DNA of 64,000 nucleotides from Solea solea. Lineage: Eukaryota > Chordata > Actinopteri > Pleuronectiformes > Soleidae. The stretch is taken from positions 871,001 through 935,000 of the forward strand of contig NC_081134.1 of assembly GCF_958295425.1 (NCBI RefSeq), in the 5' to 3' direction. The notes under the pieces are model-generated. The model saw only the letters and a program-made list of their open reading frames with translations. It made no database searches and was not told the DNA's origin. The position numbers and the translations under genes were made by a program. Below, piece by piece: positions 46,151-58,729 of the stretch. Each line of letters starts with the position of its first letter. The first letter of the stretch is position 1.

Positions 46151-46899
46151 TGGGGCCATATTGACATGACATAGATTTTGTATTTTACATGAGTTTCTAT
46201 ATTTCCAACTTTCACTCTAAGACATTTCCCCCACAGACATCTTCATTCCATTCCACTGTTCCACTGTTATTTAAAACATTAAGACATTTGGTGGCCGACT
46301 GGTGAAATCACTGATTTATGGCTTAGAAAGACAGCAAATCAGGATTGGGGAGTCATTGCTGCAAATGCTCCACAGATACAAACAAACCCTGACATGTCAG
46401 ATGTAAACGACCACAAAGAAATAAAAGAAAAAAAGAAAATCCTAATATGAACTTGTAACTACTGTCAAACACTGACTTTTACTCAAGTAATGTTGTAAAT
46501 GGTAACTAATTCTACTTCAACTCAAGCAGGTTTGTGAACTTCTACATGGCAAATAACCCACTGTGGCCAAGGTTGGTACTACTGTAGTGTTGGTACAGAA
46601 TACAGAGGGGAATTCCCATTCAAAATGATTTCCTAACCTTACCCAAACACCCAAAAATGTTGTGGTAGAACAATGAGAAGGTTGGTGCAGCTTGAGCCGA
46701 ATCCTCCTCCACCAAACTTTAAATGACCTGGATTTATATAGCAGTTTATGACCACCACTCAAAGAACATTCACACACACACACACACACATTTCCAACCT
46801 TTAGTCCTTGGGAAGGACAACTTCAATCTGTGATTACAGACGTGAAAATGTGATGTGAGGGCCACACAGTAGACATCACGGCGAACACTGTTGTCTCAC
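46139..46899. other. non-coding stretch
   Basis: CA run at 46770-46790. No gene recognised. Confidence 0.45.
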
Positions 46900-47130
46900 A
46901 GCAAGAAGATTACCAGCTCACATCCCAGTTTTTCTGTGTGTGTGTGTGTGTGTGAAATGCAAAGGTTAATTGGACGACCTAAGTTGACTGTAGGTGTGAA
47001 TGTTATAGAGAATCATCTCTGTATGTTTGCCCTGTGATAAACTGACAACCTGTCGCCCTGTACCTCACCGTGTCTACTGTCAACTGGGATTGGCGAGTCT
47101 CATTTGGAGGATAAAGCAGTAGACAATGAA
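46900..47130 (+). repeat. teleost LINE 3'-tail-type repeat fragment
   Basis: AGGTTAATTGGACGACCTAA, GACTGTAGGTGTGAATG, GTTTGCCCTGTGATAAACTG, CAACTGGGATTGGCGAG and AGCAGTAGACAATGAATGAA are in the order seen at 29822-30000, ending in a TGAA/TGGA tail. A (TG)n run at 46935-46953 interrupts its left part. Confidence 0.6.
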
Positions 47131-47638
47131 TGAATGGATGAAAGTGGGATTGGGAACTATGGAGGGCAGCATTACATCTCTCAGTGTACAGCCTGCTGGA
47201 AATGATCATTAGAAGAAGACACTGAACCCCAAACTGATCCTGGCAAATACAATACAGGGTTAGAAAAATGCTGTTTATTTGAGTTAGATACTGTTAGAAA
47301 GGCCAATATCAGTATGATCTGATTAATCTGGTCATCATTTACTGAGATTACGACAACAAAATAATATAGCACACTTAGTAGAAGGTGAAGACTGCCCATG
47401 GGCAGGGGCTGCACAGGTAGTCAGGTCATTTAGTGAGAGTCATGTTGATCCAGTGGTTGCATTAAATTGGGAATTTGGTGAAAGGTGGGAACCAGATGTG
47501 AGGTAAAGCCGCGAACATATTTGTTTCAACAGATTTGATTATGATGCTAAACTCTGTATTTCCTTGTGTCCTCACTGGCATACATGACTTCACTGAGGAT
47601 GAGCGTCAGTGTGGTGAGTTCTTCTCAGCATCGCGGTG
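47131..47638. other. non-coding stretch
   Basis: No gene recognised. Confidence 0.45.
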
Positions 47639-48671
47639 CAGGGGTGGGTAGAGTAGCTAAAAAAATGACTCAAGTAAAAGTACTGTTACTTACTAAGATT
47701 ATAATTACTCAAGTAGAAGTAAAAGTACTCGGGAAAATAATTATTCGAGTAAGAGTAAAATGCAGTATGCAGTGGAAAGACTACTCAAGAGTACAAGTAT
47801 TGAGTTTCTCCAGATTTGTTTTTGAAATATTCAGATCAACACAAATGGTACGAAATAAACACAATATAATATAAAACAGCAATGTTCAAATTAAGATATG
47901 TTAAATAATATTTTAAATAAAACAATAAATACGGTCTTTATAATAAAATAAATAACTAAAACTTGAACTAAAACAATAATACATTCATTCTTTGGGAAAC
48001 TAAATACATCACTCTTTAACTGAAAGTACAATAAATTAGGATTATCCAATTCAGATACATTGGCACAGTAAAAGTATTGGTTGGCTGCTCAGCTGACAGC
48101 TGAGAGCTGAAACCCGGCGTCTAGACCGTACAACAGAGACCTGGAGACAGGAGACCAGAAACGAGAGACAGGAGACCAGAAACGAGAGACAGGAGACCAG
48201 AAACCCGGAGACGGGAGACCAGAAACCAGAAACCCGGAGACAGGAGACCAGAATCCAGAAACCCGGAGACAGGAGACCAGAGACCAGAGCCTCGGTGTCG
48301 GACACATTAAACAATGAGCCGCTGGTGTGTTTTAAGTCCACTTGGAGCCGGAATCTGCGGCTAACAGCTGAGCGACTAACAGCTGGTGCCGCGGCACGGA
48401 GTCACATGACAAGTGTTGTCATGTGACTCAACTGGCGGCATTTGATTGGCAAGATTTTGTCAGCCATAGCCAACAGGGAGAGAAATAGATTGCACACCGT
48501 AACGACGTTCACTTAGCCAAATGAAACGGCGTAAAAGTCGCGTTCCTTCTTCAAATATATACTCAAGTAAAAGTAAAAGTATGTTGCAATGAAACTACTC
48601 CTGAAATTACAATTTATGCAAAAAGTTACTCAAGTATTTGTAACGGAGTAAACCTCTAACACGTTACCTCT
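47639..48671. mobile_element. nonautonomous hAT-type transposon
   Basis: The left end CAGGGGTGGGTAGAGTAGC and the subterminal AAGTAAAAGTAC motifs at 47670-47760 and at 48560-48640 (ACTCAAGTAAAAGTAAAAGT) are hallmarks of a large teleost hAT family. The right end GTTACCTCTG is a weak match to the inverted left end. The interior holds no transposase; it contains AT-rich sequence and a 21-bp satellite (48135-48290). Confidence 0.55.
48135..48290. repeat. imperfect 21-bp minisatellite inside the hAT element
   Basis: Units resembling AGACAGGAGACCAGAAACGAG, later changing to a longer unit with AACCCGGAGAC. Seven or so copies. Again the period is a multiple of three, so minus-strand frames read SGFWSPVSGF or LVSCLSF peptides that are artefacts. 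Confidence 0.85.
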
Positions 48672-50739
48672 GTCACACTCAGCACTACTATAGCTACAGA
48701 ATATGTCAGTACCTCATTCAAACCTGAACTCTGACTTTAATAGAACACACAGTCTTATGTCTTAAACTAAAAGGACTGTCTATGTGTCTGTGTCCATGTC
48801 AGAGGACCTCAGTGCATCCGTGTGAACACACCATTCATTCTGCTGCCAGTCGGCCCTCTCTCCCTCTGTCTCTCTCTCTCTGTCTCTCTGTCTCTCTCTG
48901 TCTCTCTGTCTCTCTGAGTGAGGCCCCTCAGTATTCATGCCTACTGACAGCGTGATGCAGGGACATGGGGCCAAAGTGCTGACTCCATGCGTTGACATCC
49001 TCCCTCACTCACAACCTTTGACCCATTACAAAAGAGGGAGTGTCCCCGAACACAGATTTCCCTGCTGTTTGACAGCTGTGTGGCACAAAAAGCCGCCTGG
49101 CTCTGTTGACACGGGCATTAAGAGGGACAATGAGGACACAGACTGGGAGACCTCCTCCTGGAAAACAGCACTTCCTGTCACTGGATGACTCAACTGAATC
49201 ATCTCGAGCTGTCTTACCTGCACAGTTAGCATCTCATTGTGAGACTTTAATGTTATTAAGAGAAGTGAGAAATCTGCACATGTCTCTGCACAGGGGACCA
49301 AAGTGAACTCTGTTTTCCTTTGTAAAGCACTCACTCACTCTCCCACACCAAAGTCCAGAGAGAAAATCTGTGAATTCACATCACAGCACACAGGAGACAC
49401 TGAGCCACTGCTGCCACGTCAGTAAATTCACACGTGTTATTTTGTGATGTCAGTGTTGGAAATCCTTCTCTCAGTTTCAGATTAACCTTAAACAATTTCC
49501 TTTATTTAATCATATTTGCTTCCTCTGTACGTGACTTTATATTTTGTTCTTTGCATTTCTGAAAGTGCTTGAGATTCTAAGAGTTCCTCAGTGGTATTTA
49601 TTTTCTGCCCCAGCTCTGTTGGCATATGTGTGTGTTTAATTGATTTCACATCAGTCCAGAATATTCATCATACTCACTCTGCTTAATGTGAGTTGCTCTT
49701 GTCTATACCAACATTTTCAATCTGCAATTACACAATCTGATCTGATCTGTGTATTTATTTTTGAATGAAGTATTTGTCAGTAATGTTTGTTGGAATTTGT
49801 TTTTTATGAATTTAACTATCTATTATATAATTGGACTCCCTTGTGTAGCTGATCTCCACTTCTGTTGGACGTTATTATTAAAAGGCCTTGAAGAGTTCTT
49901 CATAACTTCAAATGAAATGTATTAAATTGAATGGAGGTGAAAAAGAAGCGACAGATCATGTCATGCTGTTTATCATGTATCTGCATGTGTGTGACTTTCT
50001 CCATCTCTGGCAGCCAGTTGTCTGCTTATTGACATATTTCACATTCCAGTATATTACTGCAATATAATTATGGTAGAAAACCAGTGTATTTACCAACATA
50101 CTGTATTTAACATCGCTCTGAATAAATTATGTACAACATTTTAGTCACAGCCCACGAAATAAAGTCATGTATTCATAGGAGTGTAATGATTCATCAATCT
50201 GCATATATATGTATATATATATATATATATCATGTATATTCTCTGCTGCGGTGATTGACAGTCTCCTGCTGCTTGTCTCATATCAAAACAGCAAACTCTC
50301 CAGCTGAACATGTCCTCATAGTGATGACGGTTAAAGTGAGAAATAAAGGGAAACCTGATTTTAATTCATCTAATAAAATGTACATCTGCTTACATCATAA
50401 ACATAAGTTTTCCTACTGCTCACTTTCTGACACCAAAGTCCACAGAGACCATGAGCATTGTCAGCTGGTGCAGACACAGGACCTGCTCGTCTTACTGCTG
50501 TGTGAGCGTCACTGAGGTAAATCAGAACAAGTCAAAAACTAACACATGAACACATGAACACATGAACACACTGACAGGAGCAGCAGTGGATCCACACATT
50601 ACACATGCTTTCAGGTAAAATGGCTGATTTTCTTCATGGACTTTGGTTTGGTGGGAGTGTGTGACACAAACTAGAGTTTCCACAGCTGCAAACATCACAT
50701 TATTGTTGAGATTGTTGTAGAACTGTCCCTTTAACATGT

Positions 50740-50741
<2 letters not shown>
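48672..50741. other. non-coding stretch with simple repeats
   Basis: TCTC/GTCTC-rich tract at 48852-48915 and (TA)n at 50201-50230. Positions 48920-49330 are open on both strands but show no known domain. No exon recognised. Confidence 0.45.

Positions 50742-50778
<37 letters not shown>
50742..50778. repeat. (TG)n microsatellite
   Basis: About 18 TG units, roughly 400 bp upstream of the signal-peptide exon. Confidence 0.95.
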
Positions 50779-51025
50779 TAGATTCACCATTCAAATGTTG
50801 ACTGCTGTCACATTTAATAACATGGAGCTGGAGTGAGTTTGAGTGTTTGTGAACTTTGGAAATGTGCCTTTGTCACTGTTGAACAGCCTGTTCTGCGCAT
50901 GTCCGCACGCACACGCAACCAAACACGCACGCGGACGTACACACGCACACACACACACACACGCACAACAAACCGGGGCAGAGATTTTCTAAAAGAGGGA
51001 GAACTTCCTCTGACCGGGGGCTGGG

Positions 51026-51052
51026 AGAGAGAGAGAGAGGGAGGGAGGGAGG

Positions 51053-51083
<31 letters not shown>
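51026..51083. repeat. purine tract (GGGA)n/(GA)n
   Basis: Uninterrupted AG-only sequence of nearly 60 bp just upstream of the coding start at 51170, capable of GAGA-factor binding or triplex formation in principle. Confidence 0.9.
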
Positions 51084-51099
51084 GTGTAACGGGGGATCC

Positions 51100-51168
51100 A
51101 TGGAGCATATCACGGCGCGAGTGTTTTCTATGTCTTCTTGTCCACGATGCACTTTCGGATTTCAATAA
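51100..51168 (+). CDS. 22-codon upstream ORF
   Basis: ATG at 51100 (context GATCCATGG) opens a frame MEHITARVFSMSSCPRCTFG plus two codons and stops with TAA at 51166-51168. The main ATG begins at 51170, one base after the stop. If the transcript includes this region, the uORF would be expected to restrain initiation at the main start or feed it by reinitiation. Its reality depends on the transcription start. Confidence 0.35.
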   Translation: MEHITARVFSMSSCPRCTFGFQ

Positions 51169-51169
51169 G

Positions 51170-51230
51170 ATGCGTGTGTGTCTCCAGATAGTCACTTTCC
51201 TCTTGTGCTGCCAGCCGCTGCGAGCTCAGG
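51170..51230 (+). CDS. first coding exon with signal peptide, gene not identified
   Basis: ATG with A at -3, then MRVCLQIVTFLLCCQPLRAQ: a short basic N-terminus, a hydrophobic core (IVTFLLCC) and an Ala-X-Ala-like LRAQ end, a good secretory signal peptide. The exon is 61 nt and ends in phase 1 at a consensus donor, G|GTAAGT (51231-51236). A signal-peptide exon ending in phase 1 and followed by a large intron is typical of secreted or membrane proteins built from phase 1-1 modules such as immunoglobulin, EGF or FN3 domains. No second exon was found in the remaining 12.7 kb. I cannot name the gene. Alternative: a chance ORF, made less likely by the CpG-rich setting and the perfect donor. Confidence 0.6.
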
Positions 51231-52566
51231 GTAAGTCTGAAGTCTGTGTCGCTCCACGTCCACGCACGTCCACGCACACATCCACACACACACATCCACA
51301 GCTGGAAGTCATATGTCGCCTTCGCCGTCTGCTCGCGTGCGTTTGGCAAACAAAAAGTTGGAGGAAACTGCGTGAGAGTGACTTGTGTGTGCGCAGTAAT
51401 GCGGGACTAACGTGTTGATTGTGACAGCTGGCGTCACGTAGGACCCACGTAAAGTTCACTCTCGCCAAACTCCATTCACAAATCTGCGCAGTGTGACGCT
51501 TCTTTTGCTTGTTAGTGAATCTCAGGGAACCGCAGATAATTTAGAAAGACTTCTGTGATTAATCGACGCGTCGTGGTCAATTCGGGCGAGTTAAAGCTCC
51601 AACATTTGGCCTTTTTTTAAAATGAAAACTAGTTTGTAAGTCGTTCTTAGCGCGAGCTGCCGCCCACCGCGGAGTTTGAAGGTTCGCGGAGTCTGTGAGA
51701 ATAACGGGAAACCCCTCCGTGGATTTAGCACTTTTATAAATGAAGTCCGAGCCGAATTAAACAGCGTGTCCGAGGTAATGACGCAACGTTGTTTCGCGGT
51801 GCTTTGATGCTGTGTAACTTTGCCGAAAAGTAAATGTGTGATTTATAGAGTGAAACCGTGGATCTGCGTGTTCGCGTGACGATCGTTCCTCTCGAAGAAC
51901 GCAGCAGAGGGGAGTTTCTGCGCGCGTGCATATATGGTGATATGAGGTCGTGGAGTTTTTTATGGCGGAGTTCATATAAACTCATATAAACTCCACTCTT
52001 TAGAATCCACACTGCACATTTCAGTCTGTTGCTGATCTACAATCAAAACTTTCACAGTCTGGGAAATAGTGAGGAATAACGGAGAGAACATGTAATGTAG
52101 TGAGAACACGAGGGAAACCGCACACATACACACCGTCATCAAACATAGTTTATACATTTATAATGACCTGTTTTTAGGAGCAATTCTTTAATTCGGCATG
52201 ATGGCAGACTATTGTTGAACCCTTACATCCATTAAATGCTGATGTTTTTGTTGCGCTCGATTCTACACACTAGAAAAAAATGTAGCTCAAGTTGTGTTAG
52301 AATAGAATTCGGGTTTTTATACATGGATTTGTGTCTTATTGATGATGTTTGATGATGTTTGGTCACTTAAAGAACACACAGTGAGTGTATTAGTTTTTTC
52401 ATGGTGCTAATGAATTCAGTGGGACTTGTGAAGGCGTCCAGACAAACACAGAGGTGTGGAGCAGCTGTCTGTCACTGTGCTGCTGCTTTCACTTGTTAAT
52501 TGGCTCAGTCAACATGGACTCAGCCACTTTGAGCCCTGATGCTACATTTTCAAACCATTTGGCCTG

Positions 52567-52602
<36 letters not shown>

Positions 52603-55600
52603 GTGTGAGTCTCAGCTTCTCTTGAACCCACTGACACAAACTAACATCTGGGTTTTGGCTGCAGTGTGAACGGACGCACCATACAGTACATTGACCATAC
52701 CTTGACTCGCAGGTCACTCTGATTGGCTCCCATCAGAGGGAATATTAACATGACTCCGGGGTGAATGTGGTTATTTAGTTTTCTGGTACTTTGGCAGCGT
52801 GAGTGCTAATGTAGACGCTCAATTCATAAAGAGTTGTTTGGACCAGTGGAAACAAATCGCCTCACAGGAAGAAACAAGTGTATTTGAGGTCGTGTGATTA
52901 TGAGCTGGTCGTTTGTAAAGAAATAAGTGAATAAAACCAACACTGATGCAGAGAGGAGAGCTGGTGTGGTCCAGGATCACTGTAGGATGGACTGAAGGAG
53001 GTTTGTCAAACAGTTTGAACAAGGTTCACTTTGTTAGTAAACCGTTCCTGAGTGTGTTGAAATATTTATATTATAATTGGCATCATCATCAACAACACAC
53101 ACAAGGATGAGAATGACGTGTAAAGGAGCTTCTAACTGTGATTTCAGACTTCAAAATGGGATCGGGAACTGGGCAGCATTGATTATACTGAGCAAGATAT
53201 ATAGTGACTGGTTAGATGGTGGATGCACAACATTATAGATCCACCTGAAAACAGCCCTCAGTGAGACTGTAGCTGTGTGCAAAGGCCTTTAATCTGCACG
53301 ACGTTAAGGCAGCAAGCTAATATTGCTCATTTGTCACTGAGTCTGTTAAAAAGTGAGGAAGCTTACGAAGCACGGTGACACCTCGGTGAACACAGTCTAG
53401 TCTCGGTGTCTGCACCGTGACGGAGTCGTGTGGAATGTTGAAGCAGTGATTTTAAATGATTTTGGCCTGAAAGAGTGACCAAAGTGGAAGAAATGAAAAG
53501 TGTAAACATCAGCACATGTCGTGGTACTTTCTTCTGTTGTTTGTTCCACTCCTGCTCGGCCGTGCTGGGCGTTCATGGCGTGTTTGTGAAGTCGACAATG
53601 AGTCACCACAAGAGAAGAATGCAGATGTGACCTCCTCTGCTGGCAGTGGAGAAGCAGTCAGTTACCTATGTTTAAAAAACCTGCACATAAAATAGTGCTT
53701 TTGTCACTCCGCCATGTTGCTTGTTTACAGTGCATTTGTGACTTGACTTGAATTCACCAAACTTGAATTCTAGTGAAATGGGAAATGAGTCCATTGCCTT
53801 ATTACTGGTGTTAAAACCCCAGCGTACGCCTAGTTTTTAGTGTGAAAGAGGTATGAGTGAGTGTTTTATCTCAGGGGGCTCCATGAGCCGGGTTATAAAT
53901 TGTTTGAACATGCTTGTGGGGAGGTCTTTGATGTTTTAGTCCACATGGGTGCAGGATGTGGAATTTCTCCGGCTAAATATCACTTTTTTTTTGTTGCTGG
54001 CACATCTGCCTGGAACATGAAAGAAACATAGGTCTTAGATCGTCATTTGGGGTGCACATTGTCTCCCTGAGACATGTGACAATAACAAAGGCTCTCAGAT
54101 GTCTCAATGTAAAGAGGTTTAGCGGAGTGTGATAAGCGGCACCATGTGGAGAAGTGATCAGCCAGTGTTGCCTTCAGGAAGACACGGCTTCTCCTCCGGC
54201 TTCTCCTCCGGCTTCGTCCGTGTTGAAATTCCTCACATTTTTTTCTCTCGTTCGAGTTTTACGAAACCTCTCGCCTTCATTTCTTTCATGTAGAGATCTG
54301 GTTGTGGAGCTGCAGCCGTGAGAGACTGCATCTGGAACCAATTTGAGTCGTCAAAGCAAAAGGGGAAGAGAAGGGGAAGGAGGGAAGTGAACAGCAGCCC
54401 CACGGAGCAGAGCAGGCAGAGGCAGGAGTCCCACAAACTTAATTATAGTTGTGTGATTAAAGTGCAGCACAGAGATGAATTTCTTGGCCGTTCCTTGTTA
54501 TAGTGATTGTTGAATTGACCATGAATTATGTTTTTCCAGCCAGGCAGCAAACCATTGCCAGTGTTGTGCCAAGTCTAAATATAAAGAAAGAGAAAAACAC
54601 GCGTTGAAATATAAAAGAATTCACCTTTTTGCTTGACATCTTTTTTTACAATCAATAAAAAACAAAGTTAAAACTTAGTTTGTTGCGTTAATGATCCATA
54701 AATCCATAATAATATTTCATGATAATGTAAATCAAGTGATTGGAGAGAGAATGAATCGTCTGCTGAAGAGAGCAGGCGCTGTGACACCACATCTACTCTA
54801 CATACAGGTTTGTCACCAGTGGCAATAACTTCGTTCACTCTGAAGAAACAGTTCATCGTGTGTCTGCACGGGCAGAGTCTCGTGTTACTGCAGCTTTGAC
54901 AAATGTAAAATGATTCAAACACGTTTGGTTTGTTTTTTCTCTTTGTCTTTGACTGTTTCACCGGCTGTTCCTCTGGAAACTCTCAGTTCAAAGTACTTTC
55001 CTATCAAAGGCAGCGTCAACAGTCCTGTCACAGTTGAGGTTTACATGATAGTAAACAGCACAGACTGGATTTTTCTGTGGCCGATGATCAATTTATTGTT
55101 TGTCGTTTTGTCCTCGTTTTCTATCATTTTTATGGATAAAGATTATGTGAATCTTTTCTGAATGACTGTTTTGAATCCTGAAATGACAAAGAAGCAATTC
55201 TAAAATAACTCAAAGACTAAAACACCTGAAATACAAATAGACTTTAGAAATAGCCACATGTGGAAAAGTCCAGGGGTTGAATTTTGCATCCACTGCTCGT
55301 CCTACAGGAGTCTGTTTCTGGAGGATCTGATTTTCTGCTGATCTTGTAATATTATCACAAACCCTATTTGTTTTTTTTTCTCCACAATTTAAAATTCCCA
55401 AATGCTTTCCCAGAAGCTTCTCTATTAGAAATCCAATTGAGCTGTTTGTGTTTGTTTTCCAATAAATATAATTAGATTACAGTTAGTTATTTGTTGGCTT
55501 GGCTGGGTTGTGTGTGAGAGCGACACAGATCCTCACACAACCACAGAGGATGTGGTCGACTGGAAATGGGAGAGATGTTTTTAAGAAGATTAAGTAAAAC

Positions 55601-55859
55601 CTTTATTTATATTTATTCATTGTTACATTTATGATAACTTTTTCAATCTATCTGATAAGAAGGTGTTCAGAATTGTGCTCGACATGCTAACAACTACATT
55701 CCCTATAGAACGATCTATACTTATCTTATTTACATGACGACGTGTTATTTCTGAGCACTCTCCCAACAGTGGACAGAGAAAATATGTCGCGTCAACCTCC
55801 TGAAAAGCAGACAAAAATATGTGTGTTGGCATTGGTGAAGGGCGGTGAAGATGAATTTC
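51231..55859 (+). other. putative first intron of the signal-peptide gene, left part
   Basis: CpG-rich to about 51960, then AT-rich. A (TG)n run lies at 52567-52600. No acceptor plus coding exon was recognised on the plus strand. The 83-codon plus frame at 54910-55161 is hydrophobic but has no family match. Confidence 0.4.
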
Positions 55860-55995
55860 CATAATCAGAATAAAAACATCCTTTAATTAGTGAAACAAAA
55901 AGCGGCCCTCGCATCTTTCCAGTCATTGCATGACCTCGTGATTTCTAATTACCCTTCACCAGGGACATGTTCCCGAGCTTTTGTCTGTCTGTGAG
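55860..55995. promoter_or_regulatory. candidate conserved non-coding element (intronic)
   Basis: CCTTTAATTAGTGAAACAAA, GTCATTGCATGACCTCGTG and TTTCTAATTACCCTTCACC occur within about 100 bp: two TAATTA cores and a GCATGACC block in a region without repeats. The layout resembles vertebrate enhancers; conservation was not tested. Confidence 0.35.
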
Positions 55996-56668
55996 CAGCG
56001 GAACTCAAAAAGTACATGAAATATTTGCAGATATTAGTGATGGCCCTGGAAGATTCACTAGAAGTTCATGGTGATTCAGCTTTTAAAAAACAGTGGTTAA
56101 CCTTGTGAGACTGTAGGAGCGTGAGCGGCCTTGGTGGAGGCTTTGCTGTCTCTGAATACTTTCTCTGTTTATTCCTCTTTTTAAAAAAAGAAATAATATT
56201 TATAAAATCTAAATTATTTGTCCAGTATAATTGTGGCATGAAATTTGCACCTCATTCTTTATCTGGACACTAACGCTTCTGTATGGATTCATCTTTAAAT
56301 GATGATTTGCTGCATGGTTCAGGATTTATTGTAAGAAAACTGAGACTTGCTGTGGTTTTGGACATATTCAGGATATGTTGTTGAGTTAGTTATACTGCAG
56401 CGAGGTATTAAATCACTCCCTCAGCATGACCACATGAATCCCATTATGTCATTTCCCATTAGACACACAAACACACACATAGAGCAGTAGATCAGGTCTG
56501 CGTCCTCCTTTGATTCTGTTAATTGAATATGAAACGAGGGGGAGGACATGTTCTACATTCACTCCCTGCTGCTCCTCTGATAAGAATCAGGTGTATTTCA
56601 TGGTTGTGTGTCTGGTTTGTGTGCTTATTATGTGGCTGAACTTGTCACTCTTCCTTACTTAATGATGT

Positions 56669-56701
<33 letters not shown>

Positions 56702-58729
56702 AGTGTAATTAGAGAACCTCTAATACAGTGGTCATTAACTGTCCCAAACAGCAGGTGACATCATCATTATTGTTATTATTATTATAATTATTATTATTAT
56801 TATTATCATTATTATTATTTAATTAGCCTTTGGTCTGGTCAGCCGTGTAATTGGGTTAGGGTTATGGTTGGCGCTGTTAACACAATAATAAAACCATTAG
56901 CAGGACAGTAAATCCATGTTGCACCAAAACAAAGTATTAAGCAGCCAGAAGTATGCAGAGCTTTAAGTGCAATAAATTCATCGATTAAAAATGTCTCTCA
57001 CTTGTTTGTTTTGACGTGAATGATTCAAGTCCAAATGCTTTCCAGATTTTCTTTTCTTTTGTTTTTGCAGCATTAAATTCATTTAGAAATGTCAGTCTCT
57101 GCAGCTCAGACTCTCAATGCTGGGAAAATAAGACACTTGTTTTTCCTGATGATCTGAGGTCATGATTCATGTCAATCAATCGCCGTTCTTGTTTGGTCCA
57201 AATGTTGAAAAATGATGAGCATTGTTCCGAAAACCTTGAAATGACAACATTCTCCTCCTGTTCTGTTCAGGAATCAAAATGAATTAGTTTTTGTTATATT
57301 TGTTATGTGGAGCAAAGAAAACAGAAACTTTTCACAGTGAAGAAGCTGAACTCTACATCGTTTATTACAAAATGTTATACACAGCAATCTAATCTGCTCA
57401 TTCCTTTTACATAGTCTGTAAAAAGTCCCGTCCTTCATGTTCTCTGACAAACATGCTCAGTTGATCTGTTAATGCTCAGCTCCGTATGGAAAATCTGGAT
57501 TAATCTATGCACAGGAAGTGACCCATGACCTCCATCCATTAAACTCTACCCCCAGAGAGAGAGCAACAGCTCTGAGGAATGCAGCCAGGAGAGTGGAAGG
57601 CTTCTCTGGTCACTCTGCACTCACTCTGCACTCACTCTGCAGCTTTACCTCAGTCTCACAACTCCAGGCAGATTGATGTGTATGAAATTGCTGCTTTATG
57701 TTCCCTGCAGTGTGCTTGTATATTTTAAATTTGAAAAGTAAATATTAATAATAACATGAAACGGATCAGTTCAAAGATACAAAACCTCTGTCACGTCATC
57801 TCTGAGGTCAACGGTGGTGTTTCCTTCGTCTTCTGAATAGTGTTTCTGTCAAACTTGTGACATTATAATTTATGCAAACAGAGTTTGTGGTGTTGTAAAT
57901 CATGCTGGGAGCATTATGTGTGTGTCGGATACATTCAGTCGATATATTGATCGATCTCATGGATTTAATGATGTGCACAGTGAACTCTTACTCCAGCACC
58001 AGTGCAGCATCTGAGTCTGCCATGATGGCGGCTCATAGAAACTGAGTCACATGACGTTAGTCACTAAGTCACTCATTTTAGTGTGTTAGAGGTTTTATTA
58101 AGAACAGACTTGTTATAAGTCAGTGACCTGTAAGGATTTTTAAGGTCGAGACATAAATGTTGGTGTAGTGATTCAGGGGACTGTGGGCTACACAGTTTCA
58201 GACTGAAAACAGAAGTGCCGTCTCTGTCTTGTCTCAGCTGGTCCGAGTCTTTCTTCTGTTCAGAATTACTTGGGCCTGTGTCACGTTCACTCTCCCTCAT
58301 GTTTTGTTTGTTTTGCACTCAGGCTAATTTCCTGCCTGCATCTGTGCTGTGTGGAAAAACGCCTAACTGAAGTTGTTTGAATGATTGCCACAGAGATATG
58401 AACTAAACAGCGTTAGATAATATGTTTTTCAACCATTAAACCAGATATATCGTCATAACTGGGCATCAATAACTGTTATGGATGGTTAGTTCACGTCATG
58501 TTTAATTTACCACCACACTAGAAAACTTGAATTTTGTTGTGTTTTTATTATTGTTTTTAAGTTTAAACAACAACTTACACAACTGAGCCATACGAGCAGG
58601 AAACTACATAAATAAATAATAAAAAACACAAAAACAGAGAGGGAGCTCTTCTGCATCAAGATAATGTTTACAGTTATTCAGTGACACTACATTTGAATTG
58701 TCTTGTATGTTTTTCCATCTCAGCCGTTT
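55996..58729. other. intronic stretch with simple repeats
   Basis: (CA)n at 56671-56700 and (ATT)n at 56766-56820. A three-unit CACTCTGCACT repeat lies at about 57617-57640. No exon recognised. Confidence 0.45.

Larger units (their letters stand above)
50880..51169 (+). promoter_or_regulatory. promoter/5' UTR candidate of the signal-peptide gene
   Basis: CpG frequency rises sharply here and stays high to about 51960, as in a CpG-island promoter. TGCGCATGTCC at 50893 resembles an NRF1 site. A CA-rich run (50939-50962) and a GA-rich purine tract (51026-51083, GGGA units then GA units) follow. No TATA box is seen. The start site is not determined, so the split into promoter and 5' UTR is inference. 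Confidence 0.45.

Noticed and set aside
48051..48341. Repeat ORFs on the minus strand (SGFWSPVS, LVSCLSF)
   Set aside because: Artefacts of the 21-bp satellite within the hAT element.
54910..55161. Hydrophobic 83-codon ORF as a second exon of the signal-peptide gene
   Set aside because: No matching phase-1 acceptor with a recognised domain; the sequence is AT-rich like the intron.
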